Part shown: piece after piece, positions 7,276 through 16,979 of the stretch
Position numbering within the stretch: the stretch's first letter is position 1
Layout: each line of letters begins with the position of its first letter
NCBI GenBank assembly: GCA_029212925.1
Contig: JARGOB010000002.1
Location: 124,001-188,000, forward strand
Reading direction: 5' to 3'
DNA length: 64,000 nt
Source: Coxiellaceae bacterium
GTDB lineage: Bacteria; Pseudomonadota; Gammaproteobacteria; Coxiellales; Coxiellaceae
Program-made: the position numbers and the translations under genes
The notes under the pieces: model-generated
What the model saw: only the letters and a program-made list of their open reading frames with translations
Databases searched by the model: none
Told to the model about the DNA's origin: nothing

Positions 7276-9108
7276 ATGTGTGGAATCGTCGGAGCTGTTG
7301 CACAAAGGAATATTGCACAAATTTTGCTGGAAGGACTGAAACGTCTTGAATACCGCGGCTATGATTCAGCCGGCATGGCGATTATTCATTCAGATACACA
7401 TCAAGTGCAACGTATACGTGCTAAAGGTAAAGTCGAACGTTTAGCAGACATGTTGAATGCTAATTTATTACAGGGTCAACTAGGCATCGCCCATACACGC
7501 TGGGCCACACACGGCCAACCGAATACCAACAATGCGCATCCGCACTTCTCCAACGACACGGTGGCCGTAGTACATAATGGCATTATCGAAAACCATGTAG
7601 CTTTACGTCAGCAAATGATGGATTTGGGATACGAGTTTCAGTCTGAAACCGACAGTGAAGTCATCGCCCATATGATTCATCACGAACTAAAAAGTAGCAA
7701 AGATTTACACGAAGCGATTAAAAAAGCCATTGCGCATCTTGATGGTGCTTACGCACTTGGCATCGTATGCCAAGACTATCCCACACAATTATATGCCGTA
7801 CGCAAAGGCAGCCCGTTAGTGATTGGTAAAGGCATTGGTGAGAACTTTATTGCCTCAGACCCGTTAGCGTTATTGCCTGTTACGCAACAATTTATGTACT
7901 TAGAAGACGATGATATTGCTGAAATCACTATTGATAAGGTCACTATCTATCATAATAATGAAGAAGTGGATCGCGAAGTGCATACATCAGACGCCTCCAT
8001 TAACCAAACGTCAAAAGGCAAATTCCGTCACTTTATGCAAAAAGAAATTTTTGAGCAAGCATCGGTAATTCATGAAGCCTATGAAGGTCACTTGTTAAAC
8101 AACCGTGTTATCGAACAAAGCTTTGGTCATCGCGCATTGGAAATTTTTCAACAAGTCGAACGAGTGACTATTGTTGCTTGTGGCACCAGTTACCATGCGG
8201 CACTGACAGCACGCTATTGGTTAGAGGGCATTGCTGGCATCCCTTGCCAAGTAGAGGTTGCCAGTGAAAACCGTTACCGCGATGCTGTTGTTGAAAAAAA
8301 CGCACTGTATATCGCCTTATCGCAATCGGGAGAAACAGCTGACACGCTTGCTGCTATGCGCAAAGCTAAATCGGAAGGCTACCTAGCGACATTAGCGATT
8401 TGTAATGTACCCGAAAGTTCATTGGTACGCGAAGCTGACCTGGCGATGATGACACGCGCCGGTACTGAGATCGGTGTTGCAGCCACCAAAACCTTTAGCA
8501 ACCAACTAGTGTCTTTAGCACTGATCAGCATTGTGCTAGGTCGCAAACATAAAGTTGATGCGTCGATTGAGACTCACTTATGCAAACAGCTATTAGAGCT
8601 ACCTAACTTAATTAACCACGTGCTGAAACTTGATAATGAAATCAAGCAAGTGTCTAAACGTTTTCGTGAAAAATACCAAGCGTTATTTTTAGGCCGCGGT
8701 GAACTATTTCCAATTGCCCTCGAAGGCGCCTTAAAACTAAAGGAAATTTCATATATTCATGCTGAGGCTTATCCTGCTGGTGAACTCAAACACGGACCTC
8801 TCGCTTTAGTTGATACGGGCATGCCAGTGATCGTAGTTGCACCAAAAGATAAATTACTGGAAAAGTTACAATCAAACATTCATGAAGTGCAAGCACGCGG
8901 TGGTGAAGTCATTGTGTTTGCCGATGAAACCATCGAATGGCCACACACTTCACACTTAACCGTATTACCCATACCTAAAGTTGGTGAATTTATTGCACCG
9001 ATTATTTATAATATTCCGCTGCAATTATTGGCGTATCATGTAGCCGTGTTAAAAGGAACGGATGTTGATCAACCGCGTAATTTAGCGAAGTCGGTTACTG
9101 TGGAATAA
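7276..9108 (+). CDS. glmS: Glutamine--fructose-6-phosphate aminotransferase (isomerizing)
   Basis: Cytoplasmic enzyme that makes glucosamine-6-phosphate from fructose-6-phosphate and glutamine, the first step toward UDP-GlcNAc for peptidoglycan and LPS. 610 residues, full length for the family. The N-terminal glutaminase domain starts MCGIVGAV, with the nucleophile Cys2, and carries RWATHG and GIIENH. Two SIS domains follow (CGTSYHAA near 303, SQSGETADT near 348, and GRGELFPIALEGALKLKEISY near 475-495). The C-terminus LAKSVTVE is typical. AAGGA lies about nine nt before the ATG. The gene appears to be transcribed alone. Confidence 0.98.
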   Translation: MCGIVGAVAQRNIAQILLEGLKRLEYRGYDSAGMAIIHSDTHQVQRIRAKGKVERLADMLNANLLQGQLGIAHTRWATHGQPNTNNAHPHFSNDTVAVVHNGIIENHVALRQQMMDLGYEFQSETDSEVIAHMIHHELKSSKDLHEAIKKAIAHLDGAYALGIVCQDYPTQLYAVRKGSPLVIGKGIGENFIASDPLALLPVTQQFMYLEDDDIAEITIDKVTIYHNNEEVDREVHTSDASINQTSKGKFRHFMQKEIFEQASVIHEAYEGHLLNNRVIEQSFGHRALEIFQQVERVTIVACGTSYHAALTARYWLEGIAGIPCQVEVASENRYRDAVVEKNALYIALSQSGETADTLAAMRKAKSEGYLATLAICNVPESSLVREADLAMMTRAGTEIGVAATKTFSNQLVSLALISIVLGRKHKVDASIETHLCKQLLELPNLINHVLKLDNEIKQVSKRFREKYQALFLGRGELFPIALEGALKLKEISYIHAEAYPAGELKHGPLALVDTGMPVIVVAPKDKLLEKLQSNIHEVQARGGEVIVFADETIEWPHTSHLTVLPIPKVGEFIAPIIYNIPLQLLAYHVAVLKGTDVDQPRNLAKSVTVE

Positions 9109-9109
9109 A

Positions 9110-9895
9110 TTAGCCCGGATGTCTTGCTGGACGCTTGGATTCTTCTGCGGCGACAGGAGTTTCTCCCGGAATAACAATAGGCGACATCGGGGGCAATTGT
9201 GCATTCTGTTTACGCTCTCTTGCAACACCAAAACGATGCAATGCTTCTACACCTTTACGACCATTAGCCACGCGAGTAACATCCTTTCTCATATCATATT
9301 GAAAATCCGCAACGGTTTGCTGATAATGCTCATCAATCACACCGTTGTCCTCAACTTCAGCATGCGCTGCTTTAAAAGCATCACCCAATGCACCATTAGC
9401 GGTAATAACGATTGATTTTTCTTTGCCATGCGCTGGATAATCTTCAGAAATACTTGCAGTCACCTCGGGATCTGGCTTATAGCTCATGTACCTTTCCCAG
9501 CTGATATCCACCGCTGGCATCGCATCACTCACTACACTATCAGGTGTGTGAGGCGTGGTATCGGTGGCGGTGTAAAACAAAATATTTCTATCCACGTCAA
9601 TCAATTCACCAGCCAATAATAATCTCTCAAGTGCTACCGCTAACTTTGCGACACCAGCGGGATTATCTAAGTGAGCGGGGGCAACAAAGACAATATCAGC
9701 ATGCTTAGCAATGGCTTGTCCAAAAGATTCAAACAAGTCGCCACCGTCAGAAGGTTTAACTATCATATCTTTACCTAGCAATAACTGCTGTGCTGTCTCG
9801 GTATACTGCCACTCGGCAACAGGCTTATTGGTGTCTACAACCAATGCATCAATATCAAAATATACGGTATGGGATTTTTCAGCTGGTCTTCTCAC
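9110..9895 (-). CDS. Hypothetical protein, possibly HAD-like N-terminal half; remote paralog of the next gene
   Basis: About 261 residues from a GTG at 9893-9895 that follows AGAGAG by about seven nt; an ATG at 9964 is in frame but would add an odd hydrophobic extension without a ribosome binding site. The first strand reads TVYFDIDALVVDT, a hydrophobic strand ending in Asp-x-Asp as in HAD-fold proteins, and later strands ADIVFVAP, RNILFYTAT and KSIVITANG fit an alpha/beta fold. Order and spacing of these strands match the protein at 10031-10918. The tail is Pro/Arg-rich. It converges on glmS, with stops 1 bp apart. Function unknown; HAD membership is only a suggestion. Confidence 0.7.
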   Translation of the reverse strand: MRRPAEKSHTVYFDIDALVVDTNKPVAEWQYTETAQQLLLGKDMIVKPSDGGDLFESFGQAIAKHADIVFVAPAHLDNPAGVAKLAVALERLLLAGELIDVDRNILFYTATDTTPHTPDSVVSDAMPAVDISWERYMSYKPDPEVTASISEDYPAHGKEKSIVITANGALGDAFKAAHAEVEDNGVIDEHYQQTVADFQYDMRKDVTRVANGRKGVEALHRFGVARERKQNAQLPPMSPIVIPGETPVAAEESKRPARHPG

Positions 9896-10030
9896 AACTA
9901 TGCTCTCTACTTTATTAATTTTTATATAAACAGCATTATACCACCCGAAGAAAAGCATATACATATAGGTTAACTAGTCTTTAAAGATAATAAAATTTAC
10001 TTAAGATTATGTTAAGCAGTAGCTTTTAAA

Positions 10031-10918
10031 TCAACAAGTTGGGCGACATGTAACGGCCTCGCTGGCAGGAGCTAGTGGCCTACGGCTACACGGTGACCGC
10101 CCCATCAGTCTATGACGATTGTATGCTGCGTGGGGTGGCGGAGCTGGCTTAGCAGCAGTCAAATTCATGAAGCTGGGTAGGCGCCGATGCCGCGGTGGCT
10201 TATCTCCCTTTGGCGGGTGAGGCACCATTGGCACTGAAGCAACAGGTGCTGGATCTGCACTAGCAATGGCTGGCAACTTAAATGGCACGTGTTTTCGGGA
10301 CCCTACCTGATCTACCGATAAACTTGCTAACCGAAACTCCGCCGCTTGCATTTTTTTTAACAAAGACTTTGGCGCGGTAAGGCGATTGCTATCATCAACA
10401 TTGAAACGATGAACATGCTGCGCAGTAAATGCAGCCTTAATGTATTCTTTTTCAGTCACAACAAAACTATCTGCCGGGCTTTTTGTCGGGCTCGACCACC
10501 CCCTAGGTGCACCGCGATAAAAAGCGTCTAAACGGCCATCTGCTGCAATACGGGCATGAGCGTGCCACAATGGCTGATTCAACGAAGGTAAGTGATTATA
10601 AAATAAAAGGTGACAATTCGAGCGCTTTAATATCCCTTGCGGAGGCCATCTATACAGCCAATCCTGTAAAAACAATAAGCGCGTTGTATTATACTCATTT
10701 ACCGGAGCAAAATTTTCTACCGGCAATAAAAAAAACACATTACATTTTGCTAGCTGACTCGCTGACAAACCTACTTTTTTATCAGCTGAGTTAAAAAACC
10801 CTGCACAAGGTGAACACGACCAATACTGCGCACTGTCGTCCGGCGTCTCTTCAACATTAATTATCACCGACAGATCAAGGAATAGATTAATCCGAGGCTC
10901 AACACCCGCTTTTCGCAT
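10031..10918 (-). CDS. Hypothetical protein, remote paralog of the 9.1-9.9 kb protein
   Basis: 295 residues from the ATG at 10916-10918, which is preceded by GGTGGGAG at good spacing. Globular N-terminal 210 residues: INLFLDLSVIINV near residue 10, CNVFFLLPVENF near 58, CHLLFYNHLPS near 102 and SFVVTEKEYIKAAF near 150. The same series of strands appears in the neighbouring protein. The last 85 residues are basic and Pro-rich (PHPPKGDKPPRHRR, KPAPPPHAAYNRHR) and probably disordered. No signal peptide or membrane segment. Function unknown; an effector-like role is speculation from composition. Confidence 0.7.
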   Translation of the reverse strand: MRKAGVEPRINLFLDLSVIINVEETPDDSAQYWSCSPCAGFFNSADKKVGLSASQLAKCNVFFLLPVENFAPVNEYNTTRLLFLQDWLYRWPPQGILKRSNCHLLFYNHLPSLNQPLWHAHARIAADGRLDAFYRGAPRGWSSPTKSPADSFVVTEKEYIKAAFTAQHVHRFNVDDSNRLTAPKSLLKKMQAAEFRLASLSVDQVGSRKHVPFKLPAIASADPAPVASVPMVPHPPKGDKPPRHRRLPSFMNLTAAKPAPPPHAAYNRHRLMGRSPCSRRPLAPASEAVTCRPTC

Positions 10919-11006
10919 AGCAGCAACTCCCACCGATTTATCAGGACAATCAATGTAGCATCGTCAATCACGAGGCCTCAATGGAAATTTTACAGAATTG
11001 TCTACG

Positions 11007-11831
11007 CTACATGTTCAATACAAACACTTCGCCAGCAGGGGAACTCAATGGCTTTTCTTCTGCATCACCTTGCGAACAGGACGTGACATATAACTGTGTA
11101 AAGTCATCATTAAAAGCACAACTGGTGGGGCGCTGCATCGGCATCTCAACCGTTTGTATGATTTCTGCATCCGCATTAAAACAATCCAAACGACTACCAT
11201 TCCATTGCGCTACCCATAAATTACCGTGTTGATCTACTGCCGTGCCATCCGGTTCGGAAGTTGATTTTTCCTCATAAAAGATTTCACGCTGACTAAGATC
11301 ACCCGACTCAAGATCAAAGCGATAACGGTAAATGGTACGACCGTAAGAATCATTGTGATACATATACTGTTGATCCAGACTCCAACCAATGCCATTAGGA
11401 ATATAATAGCCATCGGCTTTTTTGGTTACTGCACCATCCACATCGATACAAAAGAACTCACCGAGTGGTTGATTTAAATCGGCACTCATAGAGCCAAACC
11501 AAAAACGCCCTTTGGCATCCGACTTGCCATCATTCATGCGGCAACTGCCTGTCATTTTTATGACATGCGCCACCACTTCAATTCGCATATCTGGCAAATG
11601 CAAAATCGATATGCCATCACCCATTGCTGCCCACAAACTACTATCGTCGCGCAAACCAATACAACCAATCGCTTCAGGCATCGGCCACTCATGATGTTGT
11701 TGCGTTACTGGATCAAACCGGTGTACCGAGGGCTTAATAATATCCACCCAAAATAAACACTGCTGAGCACTGTGCCAAACAGGGCTTTCGCCTAACATGC
11801 TAACAACTGAAGACAATGACGTGATTTTCAT
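11007..11831 (-). CDS. SMP-30/gluconolactonase/LRE family hydrolase
   Basis: 274 residues, the usual size of the six-bladed propeller family that hydrolyses sugar lactones such as gluconolactone. The N-terminus has LGESPVWHSAQQCLFWVDI, where the Glu is a metal ligand. NDGKSDAKGRFWFGSM lies near residue 105, the second ligand Asn is in IPNGIGWS near 150, and the catalytic/metal Asp is in EPDGTAVDQHGNLWVAQW near 205. The metal site therefore looks complete. No signal peptide, so it is cytoplasmic. The real substrate cannot be told from sequence. The gene stands alone, with a strong hairpin terminator upstream that belongs to ttcA. Confidence 0.9.
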   Translation of the reverse strand: MKITSLSSVVSMLGESPVWHSAQQCLFWVDIIKPSVHRFDPVTQQHHEWPMPEAIGCIGLRDDSSLWAAMGDGISILHLPDMRIEVVAHVIKMTGSCRMNDGKSDAKGRFWFGSMSADLNQPLGEFFCIDVDGAVTKKADGYYIPNGIGWSLDQQYMYHNDSYGRTIYRYRFDLESGDLSQREIFYEEKSTSEPDGTAVDQHGNLWVAQWNGSRLDCFNADAEIIQTVEMPMQRPTSCAFNDDFTQLYVTSCSQGDAEEKPLSSPAGEVFVLNM

Positions 11832-11950
11832 AACAACTCCTTTTCAAGGCGCCAATCATATCAACTTCTCAAAAAAACACCATCTCATTGAAAAATATAA
11901 TTTTATTTGACCCCCTGCGGCATACTATACACCCCACCTATTGACCCCAG

Positions 11951-12004
11951 CCAAAAAATGTCTGTAAATTTGCAGTACGAATGCAAATTTACAGACTTTT
12001 TGGA
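11951..12004. terminator. Strong hairpin terminator behind ttcA
   Basis: GTCTGTAAATTTGCA (11960-11974) and TGCAAATTTACAGAC (11982-11996) form a perfect 15-bp stem with a 7-nt loop. It is extended by CCAAAAAA on the left and TTTTTGG on the right. On the minus strand the stem is followed by a T-run, so it ends the polA-ttcA transcript. Confidence 0.85.
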
Positions 12005-12036
12005 GGGGGATGAAACAACCTACCGATCAAAGAAGA

Positions 12037-12825
12037 CTAAACGATCTCGTCTGTTATCAATAAATCATCCTCCAGCGACATAAAGTCCCACAGGTTTTTA
12101 TCCATCAACTGACTGGGCTGCACGCTTTGCAGCGCATGCAAAATATTACTCGGCACTTTGGGGTTGTTTTCAGTGAGCTCAGCTAATAATTTTTTAACTT
12201 TTTGTCGTACCAAGTTTTGCTGCGAGCCACACAAGTTGCAAGGAATAATCGCAAATGCTTGTTCACGTGCATAAGTGCGGATATCGTCTTCTTGGCAATA
12301 AGCCAATGGTCGAATAACGATTTGCTTTTTACTGTCGGTTAATAACTTCGGTGGCATCGAACGAATTTGTCCGCTGTATAAAATCGACATCAATAAAGTT
12401 TGCACCATGTCATCGCGATGATGACCTAAAGCCACTTTATTAAAACCATTGTCTTCTGCATAACGGTAAATATTGCCACGGCGTAATCGTGAACATAACG
12501 AACAGTAAGTTTTACCTTCTGGGATTTTTTCTTTAACCACCTTATAAGTATTGCGCGTTTCAATCTCATATGGCACATGCTGCGCCTCTAGCCATTGGCG
12601 CATCGCACTGTCATCCCACCCCGGTTGTGTTTGATCCAAGGTATAAACAAATAAATCAAAGTCACAATGCCGATGTAGACGCAGCTGCTGCAACAGTTTA
12701 ACCATCGTATATGAATCTTTACCACCCGATAAACACGCCATCACGCGATCACCAGACTGGATCATATTATAATCCGCTACTGCCTTCGTCATGTAATGCA
12801 TTAATTTTTTTTCTGTTTTACTCAC
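12037..12825 (-). CDS. ttcA: tRNA 2-thiocytidine(32) synthetase
   Basis: ATP- and Fe-S-dependent enzyme that thiolates C32 of certain tRNAs. 262 residues. The PP-loop is LSGGKDSYT at about residues 32-40. The two CxxC motifs that hold the 4Fe-4S cluster are CSLC near 108 and CNLC near 197, and [14 protein letters not shown] lies near 134. The gene begins 15 bp after the polA stop and ends at a strong terminator, so the two probably share a transcript. Confidence 0.96.
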   Translation of the reverse strand: MSKTEKKLMHYMTKAVADYNMIQSGDRVMACLSGGKDSYTMVKLLQQLRLHRHCDFDLFVYTLDQTQPGWDDSAMRQWLEAQHVPYEIETRNTYKVVKEKIPEGKTYCSLCSRLRRGNIYRYAEDNGFNKVALGHHRDDMVQTLLMSILYSGQIRSMPPKLLTDSKKQIVIRPLAYCQEDDIRTYAREQAFAIIPCNLCGSQQNLVRQKVKKLLAELTENNPKVPSNILHALQSVQPSQLMDKNLWDFMSLEDDLLITDEIV

Positions 12826-12840
12826 TTTAACTATCCGCGT

Positions 12841-15573
12841 TTAATGTGCCTCTTGCCAATTATTCCCTAACCCCATATCGACGATTAACGGCACATGCAA
12901 ATCTGCCGCACTTTCCATACACGCCTTAATACCTGCCATACAAGCCGCCGCTTCGCCTTCAGGTAATTCAAATACCAATTCATCATGCACCTGCATAATC
13001 ATTTTTGCTTTAGGACAATGCTGATGCAGCCATTGATCAACAGCAATCATCGCACGCTTAATAATATCTGCCGCTGTACCTTGCATCGGCGCATTAATCG
13101 CGGCGCGCTCCGCTGCATTTTGTCGCATTTTGTTGCTCGAATTAATTTCTGGCACCTGCAATTTACGACCAAACAACGTCGACACATAACCTTGCTTACG
13201 CGCCAAACTTCGCGCTTCCTCCATATACGCATGCACGCCTGGATATCGCGCAAAATAGGTATCCATATATTCTTGCGCACTGTTACGATCAATGCCTAAT
13301 TGTTTCGCCAAACCGAAAGCCGACATACCATAAATCAAACCAAAGTTAATCGCTTTAGCACTGCGGCGTTGATCAGCCGTCACCTCATCCAACGGCACAC
13401 CAAACACTTCCGCCGCTGTCGCTTTATGCACATCCAGCCCCTCATTAAAAGCCGTGGTTAAACCTTTGTCTTCAGATAAATGCGCCATAATACGCAATTC
13501 AATTTGCGAGTAATCTGCCGACATCACCTGAAAATCGGGTGAAGCAATAAACGCTTGTCGAATCGCGCGGCCTTCTTCACTGCGCACTGGAATATTTTGC
13601 AAATTCGGATTGTTCGACGCCAATCGGCCCGTTGATGTGGCCGCTTGACGATACGAAGTATGCACGCGGCCCGTGTCCGGATTAATCTCCAGTGGTAACT
13701 TGTCCGTATAAGTTGATTTTAATTTCACTAAACTGCGATAAGCCAAGATAGCTTTCGGCAAAGGGTAATCATGCGACAGCTCGGTTAATACCGGCTCGGC
13801 TGTCGACGGTTGGCCCTTAGGCGTTTTCTTTAAAATCGGTAATTTTAATTTTTCATATAAAATAGCCAGTAACTGTTTTGGTGAGTCAATATTGAATTCC
13901 TCACCCGCCATAGAAAAAATTTCATCGGTGAGTTTTTGAATGGTCTTAGCCAATGCCTGGCTTTGTTTATGCAATACCGCTGCATCAATCAACACACCGG
14001 TATACTCCATCTGCGCCAAAATCGGCATCAACGGCATTTCCAAATCATTTAACACCGCTAACAACTGCTCATCTTTTGTAAGTTCGGCATTAAAGTGATG
14101 ATATAAACGCAAGGCAATTGCGGCATCTTCACCCGCATACGGCGCAGCCTGTTCAAGTGACACCTGATTAAAGGTCAATTGCTTTTTACCTTTACCGGCA
14201 ATATCTTCAAAATGAATGGTTTTATAATCAAGGTATTTTTCTGCTAATGTATCTAAATCATGTCGATTAGCCGCTGGGTCTAATACATACGACTGCAACA
14301 TGGTATCTACCCATTGGCAATCTAAATCACATCCTGCTCGACGCAACACCTTAATATCATATTTTAAATTTTGACCAATGATTTTTTTGTTTTTTACACT
14401 CAAAACCTTGCTCAACCGCTGCAATGTCGTTGATTTATCCAACTGTTGTGGTGCACCGAGGTAGTCATGCGCCAATGGTATATACACCGCATGTTCAGTA
14501 TCCCATGCCAAGGAAATACCCACCAATTGTGCCATCATCGGATTAAGTGCTGTGGTTTCAGTATCCAAAGCCAACACATCAGCTGCTTCACACTGCTTTA
14601 AGCAGTCTTCAAATTGCTGCTCGCTCAGAATGGTGTCGATAGCCAAGCTAAAGGTATTTTCAGTTTTCTCAACAGGTATTACATTCGCATCAGTTGCATC
14701 CAAATCTTTCAACCAGCGCTTAAATTCTAACTCGGCAAATAAGTGACGCAATTGCTCAGTATCAATCGGCTGACGCACACAGTCATCAATTTTTACCGCG
14801 ATATCTAAAGCGCAATCAATCGTAACTAACTGTTTGGCTAACGGCAAAAACTCTAGGCTATCACGCAGATACTCACCCACCTTGCCCTTAAATTCACCGG
14901 CATGCTGCATAATATTATCAAGGCTATCATATTGCGCTAACCATTTAGCCGCCGTTTTTGGCCCAACCTTTGGCACACCAGGAATGTTATCAACGGTGTC
15001 GCCCATCAACGCGAGGTAATCAATAATTTGATCCGGCTTAACACCAAACTTAGCTTCAACACCCGCTTCATCCATCTCGGTTCGACTCATGGTGTTTACC
15101 AAAGAAATTTTAGGTGTCACCAATTGCGCCATATCCTTATCACCAGTGGAGATAATCACATGCAACCCAGCTTGCGCTCCGCGCTCCGCTAAGGTACCAA
15201 TTAAATCATCAGCCTCAATCCCAGGCTGAATAATCAACGGTAAGCCCAGTGCACGAATCATGTCATGCAAGGGCTCAATTTGTACCCGCAGCTCTTCCGG
15301 CATCTCTGGGCGATTGGCTTTATAGTCAGGATAAATCTCATGCCGTGTGGTTTTGCCTTTAGCATCAAACACCACCGCAATATGTGACGTATTGTACTCT
15401 TTGACCAAGCTGCGCAACATATTAATCACACCATACGCTGCGCCGGTCGGCATGCCTTTGGAATTATTTAATTCAGGTAAGGCGTGATAGGCGCGAAATA
15501 AATAGGATGATCCGTCAACGAGTACGAGGGTGTTGTCTTGTGATTGGGCCACAGTTTTTATCCATTCAGTCAT
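12841..15573 (-). CDS. polA: DNA polymerase I
   Basis: 910 residues with all three activities. The 5'-3' nuclease domain covers residues 15-300 (LVDGSSYLFRAYHAL, ISTGDKDMAQL, DNIPGVPKVGPKTA). The 3'-5' exonuclease keeps its acidic DTETT motif near residue 340, so proofreading looks functional. The polymerase domain has motif A DYSQIELRIMAHL near 690, motif B RRSAKAINFGLIYG near 738 and motif C VHDELVFE near 870. It is used in Okazaki fragment processing and repair. The ATG at 15573 gives MTEWIKTVAQSQDN, slightly longer than usual but with the family sequence beginning by residue 15. Confidence 0.98.
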   Translation of the reverse strand: MTEWIKTVAQSQDNTLVLVDGSSYLFRAYHALPELNNSKGMPTGAAYGVINMLRSLVKEYNTSHIAVVFDAKGKTTRHEIYPDYKANRPEMPEELRVQIEPLHDMIRALGLPLIIQPGIEADDLIGTLAERGAQAGLHVIISTGDKDMAQLVTPKISLVNTMSRTEMDEAGVEAKFGVKPDQIIDYLALMGDTVDNIPGVPKVGPKTAAKWLAQYDSLDNIMQHAGEFKGKVGEYLRDSLEFLPLAKQLVTIDCALDIAVKIDDCVRQPIDTEQLRHLFAELEFKRWLKDLDATDANVIPVEKTENTFSLAIDTILSEQQFEDCLKQCEAADVLALDTETTALNPMMAQLVGISLAWDTEHAVYIPLAHDYLGAPQQLDKSTTLQRLSKVLSVKNKKIIGQNLKYDIKVLRRAGCDLDCQWVDTMLQSYVLDPAANRHDLDTLAEKYLDYKTIHFEDIAGKGKKQLTFNQVSLEQAAPYAGEDAAIALRLYHHFNAELTKDEQLLAVLNDLEMPLMPILAQMEYTGVLIDAAVLHKQSQALAKTIQKLTDEIFSMAGEEFNIDSPKQLLAILYEKLKLPILKKTPKGQPSTAEPVLTELSHDYPLPKAILAYRSLVKLKSTYTDKLPLEINPDTGRVHTSYRQAATSTGRLASNNPNLQNIPVRSEEGRAIRQAFIASPDFQVMSADYSQIELRIMAHLSEDKGLTTAFNEGLDVHKATAAEVFGVPLDEVTADQRRSAKAINFGLIYGMSAFGLAKQLGIDRNSAQEYMDTYFARYPGVHAYMEEARSLARKQGYVSTLFGRKLQVPEINSSNKMRQNAAERAAINAPMQGTAADIIKRAMIAVDQWLHQHCPKAKMIMQVHDELVFELPEGEAAACMAGIKACMESAADLHVPLIVDMGLGNNWQEAH

Positions 15574-15680
15574 TCAAAACGTGGCCAATTGTAGCAGAGG
15601 TATCTCGTTATGTAACGTTATCAACTCCGACACCGCTGCTTAAAATGTACCTTTCAAACAGCAAGTGCTACTATAGTGGC

Positions 15681-16934
15681 ATGATTGAAACCGCCACACA
15701 TCAACCAGCTACGCCGTATCGTAAAGCCACCTTTTGGCGCAGTCAAAATGTTCGCAACGCTGCCATTTTATTGCTCATTGCGATCATCTATTTTGCACGT
15801 ATGCCTGGCGCATTTACACATCCACAGTTTTTTGGCGAAGATGGTATAATTTTTTTTGATCAAGCGTATATATTTGGATGGAAAAGTTTATTGACACCCT
15901 ACTCGGGTTATATTCATCTTATTCCACGGATTATTGCTAAACTTGCGCTGTATTTTCCTCTAGAAGCAACGCAGGTTATATTTACTTACAGCGCCATTAC
16001 TTGCTTAATCGCGACCGCTGCTGCCATTCTTTATTCACGCTTGAACAGGCTAACTAAATGCCTATTTGCCATTAGCCTTATTTCGCTGCCAGTATCAGGC
16101 GCCGTGTTTGGTACGCTAACCTATATACAATGCTTTGCTGCATCTTTGTTTTATATTATGTTGACGCAAGCGCAACCTGTAAATAATAAACAGCGCTTTT
16201 TCGACTACAGCTGCCTATCCTTACTATCACTCACCGGACCCTATGTTTGCTTTATGCTACCGTTTTTTTGCATGAAATATTGGCGACAACGCAGCAATTA
16301 CAGCCTCTATTGCTTAATCCCGATTGTGATTGGTGCTTATGTTCAAACCTATTGCTATTTAATAAGTCCGCGCTTTAGCTATACAGACCACTTACTCAAT
16401 TTTGGCATAAAAGTATTTGCCTTTCGCTTGGTTAACCCCATGCTACTTTGGTTTCATGCCTCACAACCATTTACACTATCCTCCAGTTCGTTACTGGTGA
16501 TTGTGTTCTTGTTACCAATAATAACTTGCCTGTTTATCGCTCATCGCCAACAATACCCTACTTTCTCGCTATACACTGCTTTATTAATAGCTGCCTTGTT
16601 GTTTTTATCAGGCCTAACAGCACAGCATCATGATTTATATTTCCTACCATCACATGAGTCGCGTTACTTTTATTTGCCCACTTTGCTGACTGCCTGGTTT
16701 TACATTCAAATGCTTTCAGTCAATCGAGCTGGCCGTATCATCGCTACCATTATGCTAACGCTATTATTGATTGGTAGCATTCATCACTTTAGATTCTTTG
16801 CGCGTACATTCGATGACCAACAGCATTGGCAACAAACGGTGCGAGCATTGAAAGCACATAAAAAAGCGACCATTCACACCTACCCTCATATATGGACAAC
16901 GACCATCGACCACAACGACTGGCAGTTTATTTAG
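15681..16934 (+). CDS. Polytopic membrane protein, putative GT-C-like glycosyltransferase
   Basis: 417 residues from the ATG at 15681, with roughly ten membrane segments. The first periplasmic loop, about residues 38-75, reads HPQFFGEDGIIFF and then LLTPYSGYIHLIPRIIA. An acidic pair in the first loop followed by a Tyr/His-rich segment is typical of GT-C membrane glycosyltransferases, and this particular EDG plus PYxGYxHLxPR pattern recurs in bacterial membrane proteins of unassigned substrate. The frame is open upstream to 15507, but that part overlaps the polA 5' end and is not membrane-like. A role in surface polysaccharide decoration is inference. Confidence 0.7.
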   Translation: MIETATHQPATPYRKATFWRSQNVRNAAILLLIAIIYFARMPGAFTHPQFFGEDGIIFFDQAYIFGWKSLLTPYSGYIHLIPRIIAKLALYFPLEATQVIFTYSAITCLIATAAAILYSRLNRLTKCLFAISLISLPVSGAVFGTLTYIQCFAASLFYIMLTQAQPVNNKQRFFDYSCLSLLSLTGPYVCFMLPFFCMKYWRQRSNYSLYCLIPIVIGAYVQTYCYLISPRFSYTDHLLNFGIKVFAFRLVNPMLLWFHASQPFTLSSSSLLVIVFLLPIITCLFIAHRQQYPTFSLYTALLIAALLFLSGLTAQHHDLYFLPSHESRYFYLPTLLTAWFYIQMLSVNRAGRIIATIMLTLLLIGSIHHFRFFARTFDDQQHWQQTVRALKAHKKATIHTYPHIWTTTIDHNDWQFI

Positions 16935-16979
16935 CAGCATGATAGCCTATGATGTTTGTACTTCTATTGGCATAACAAA

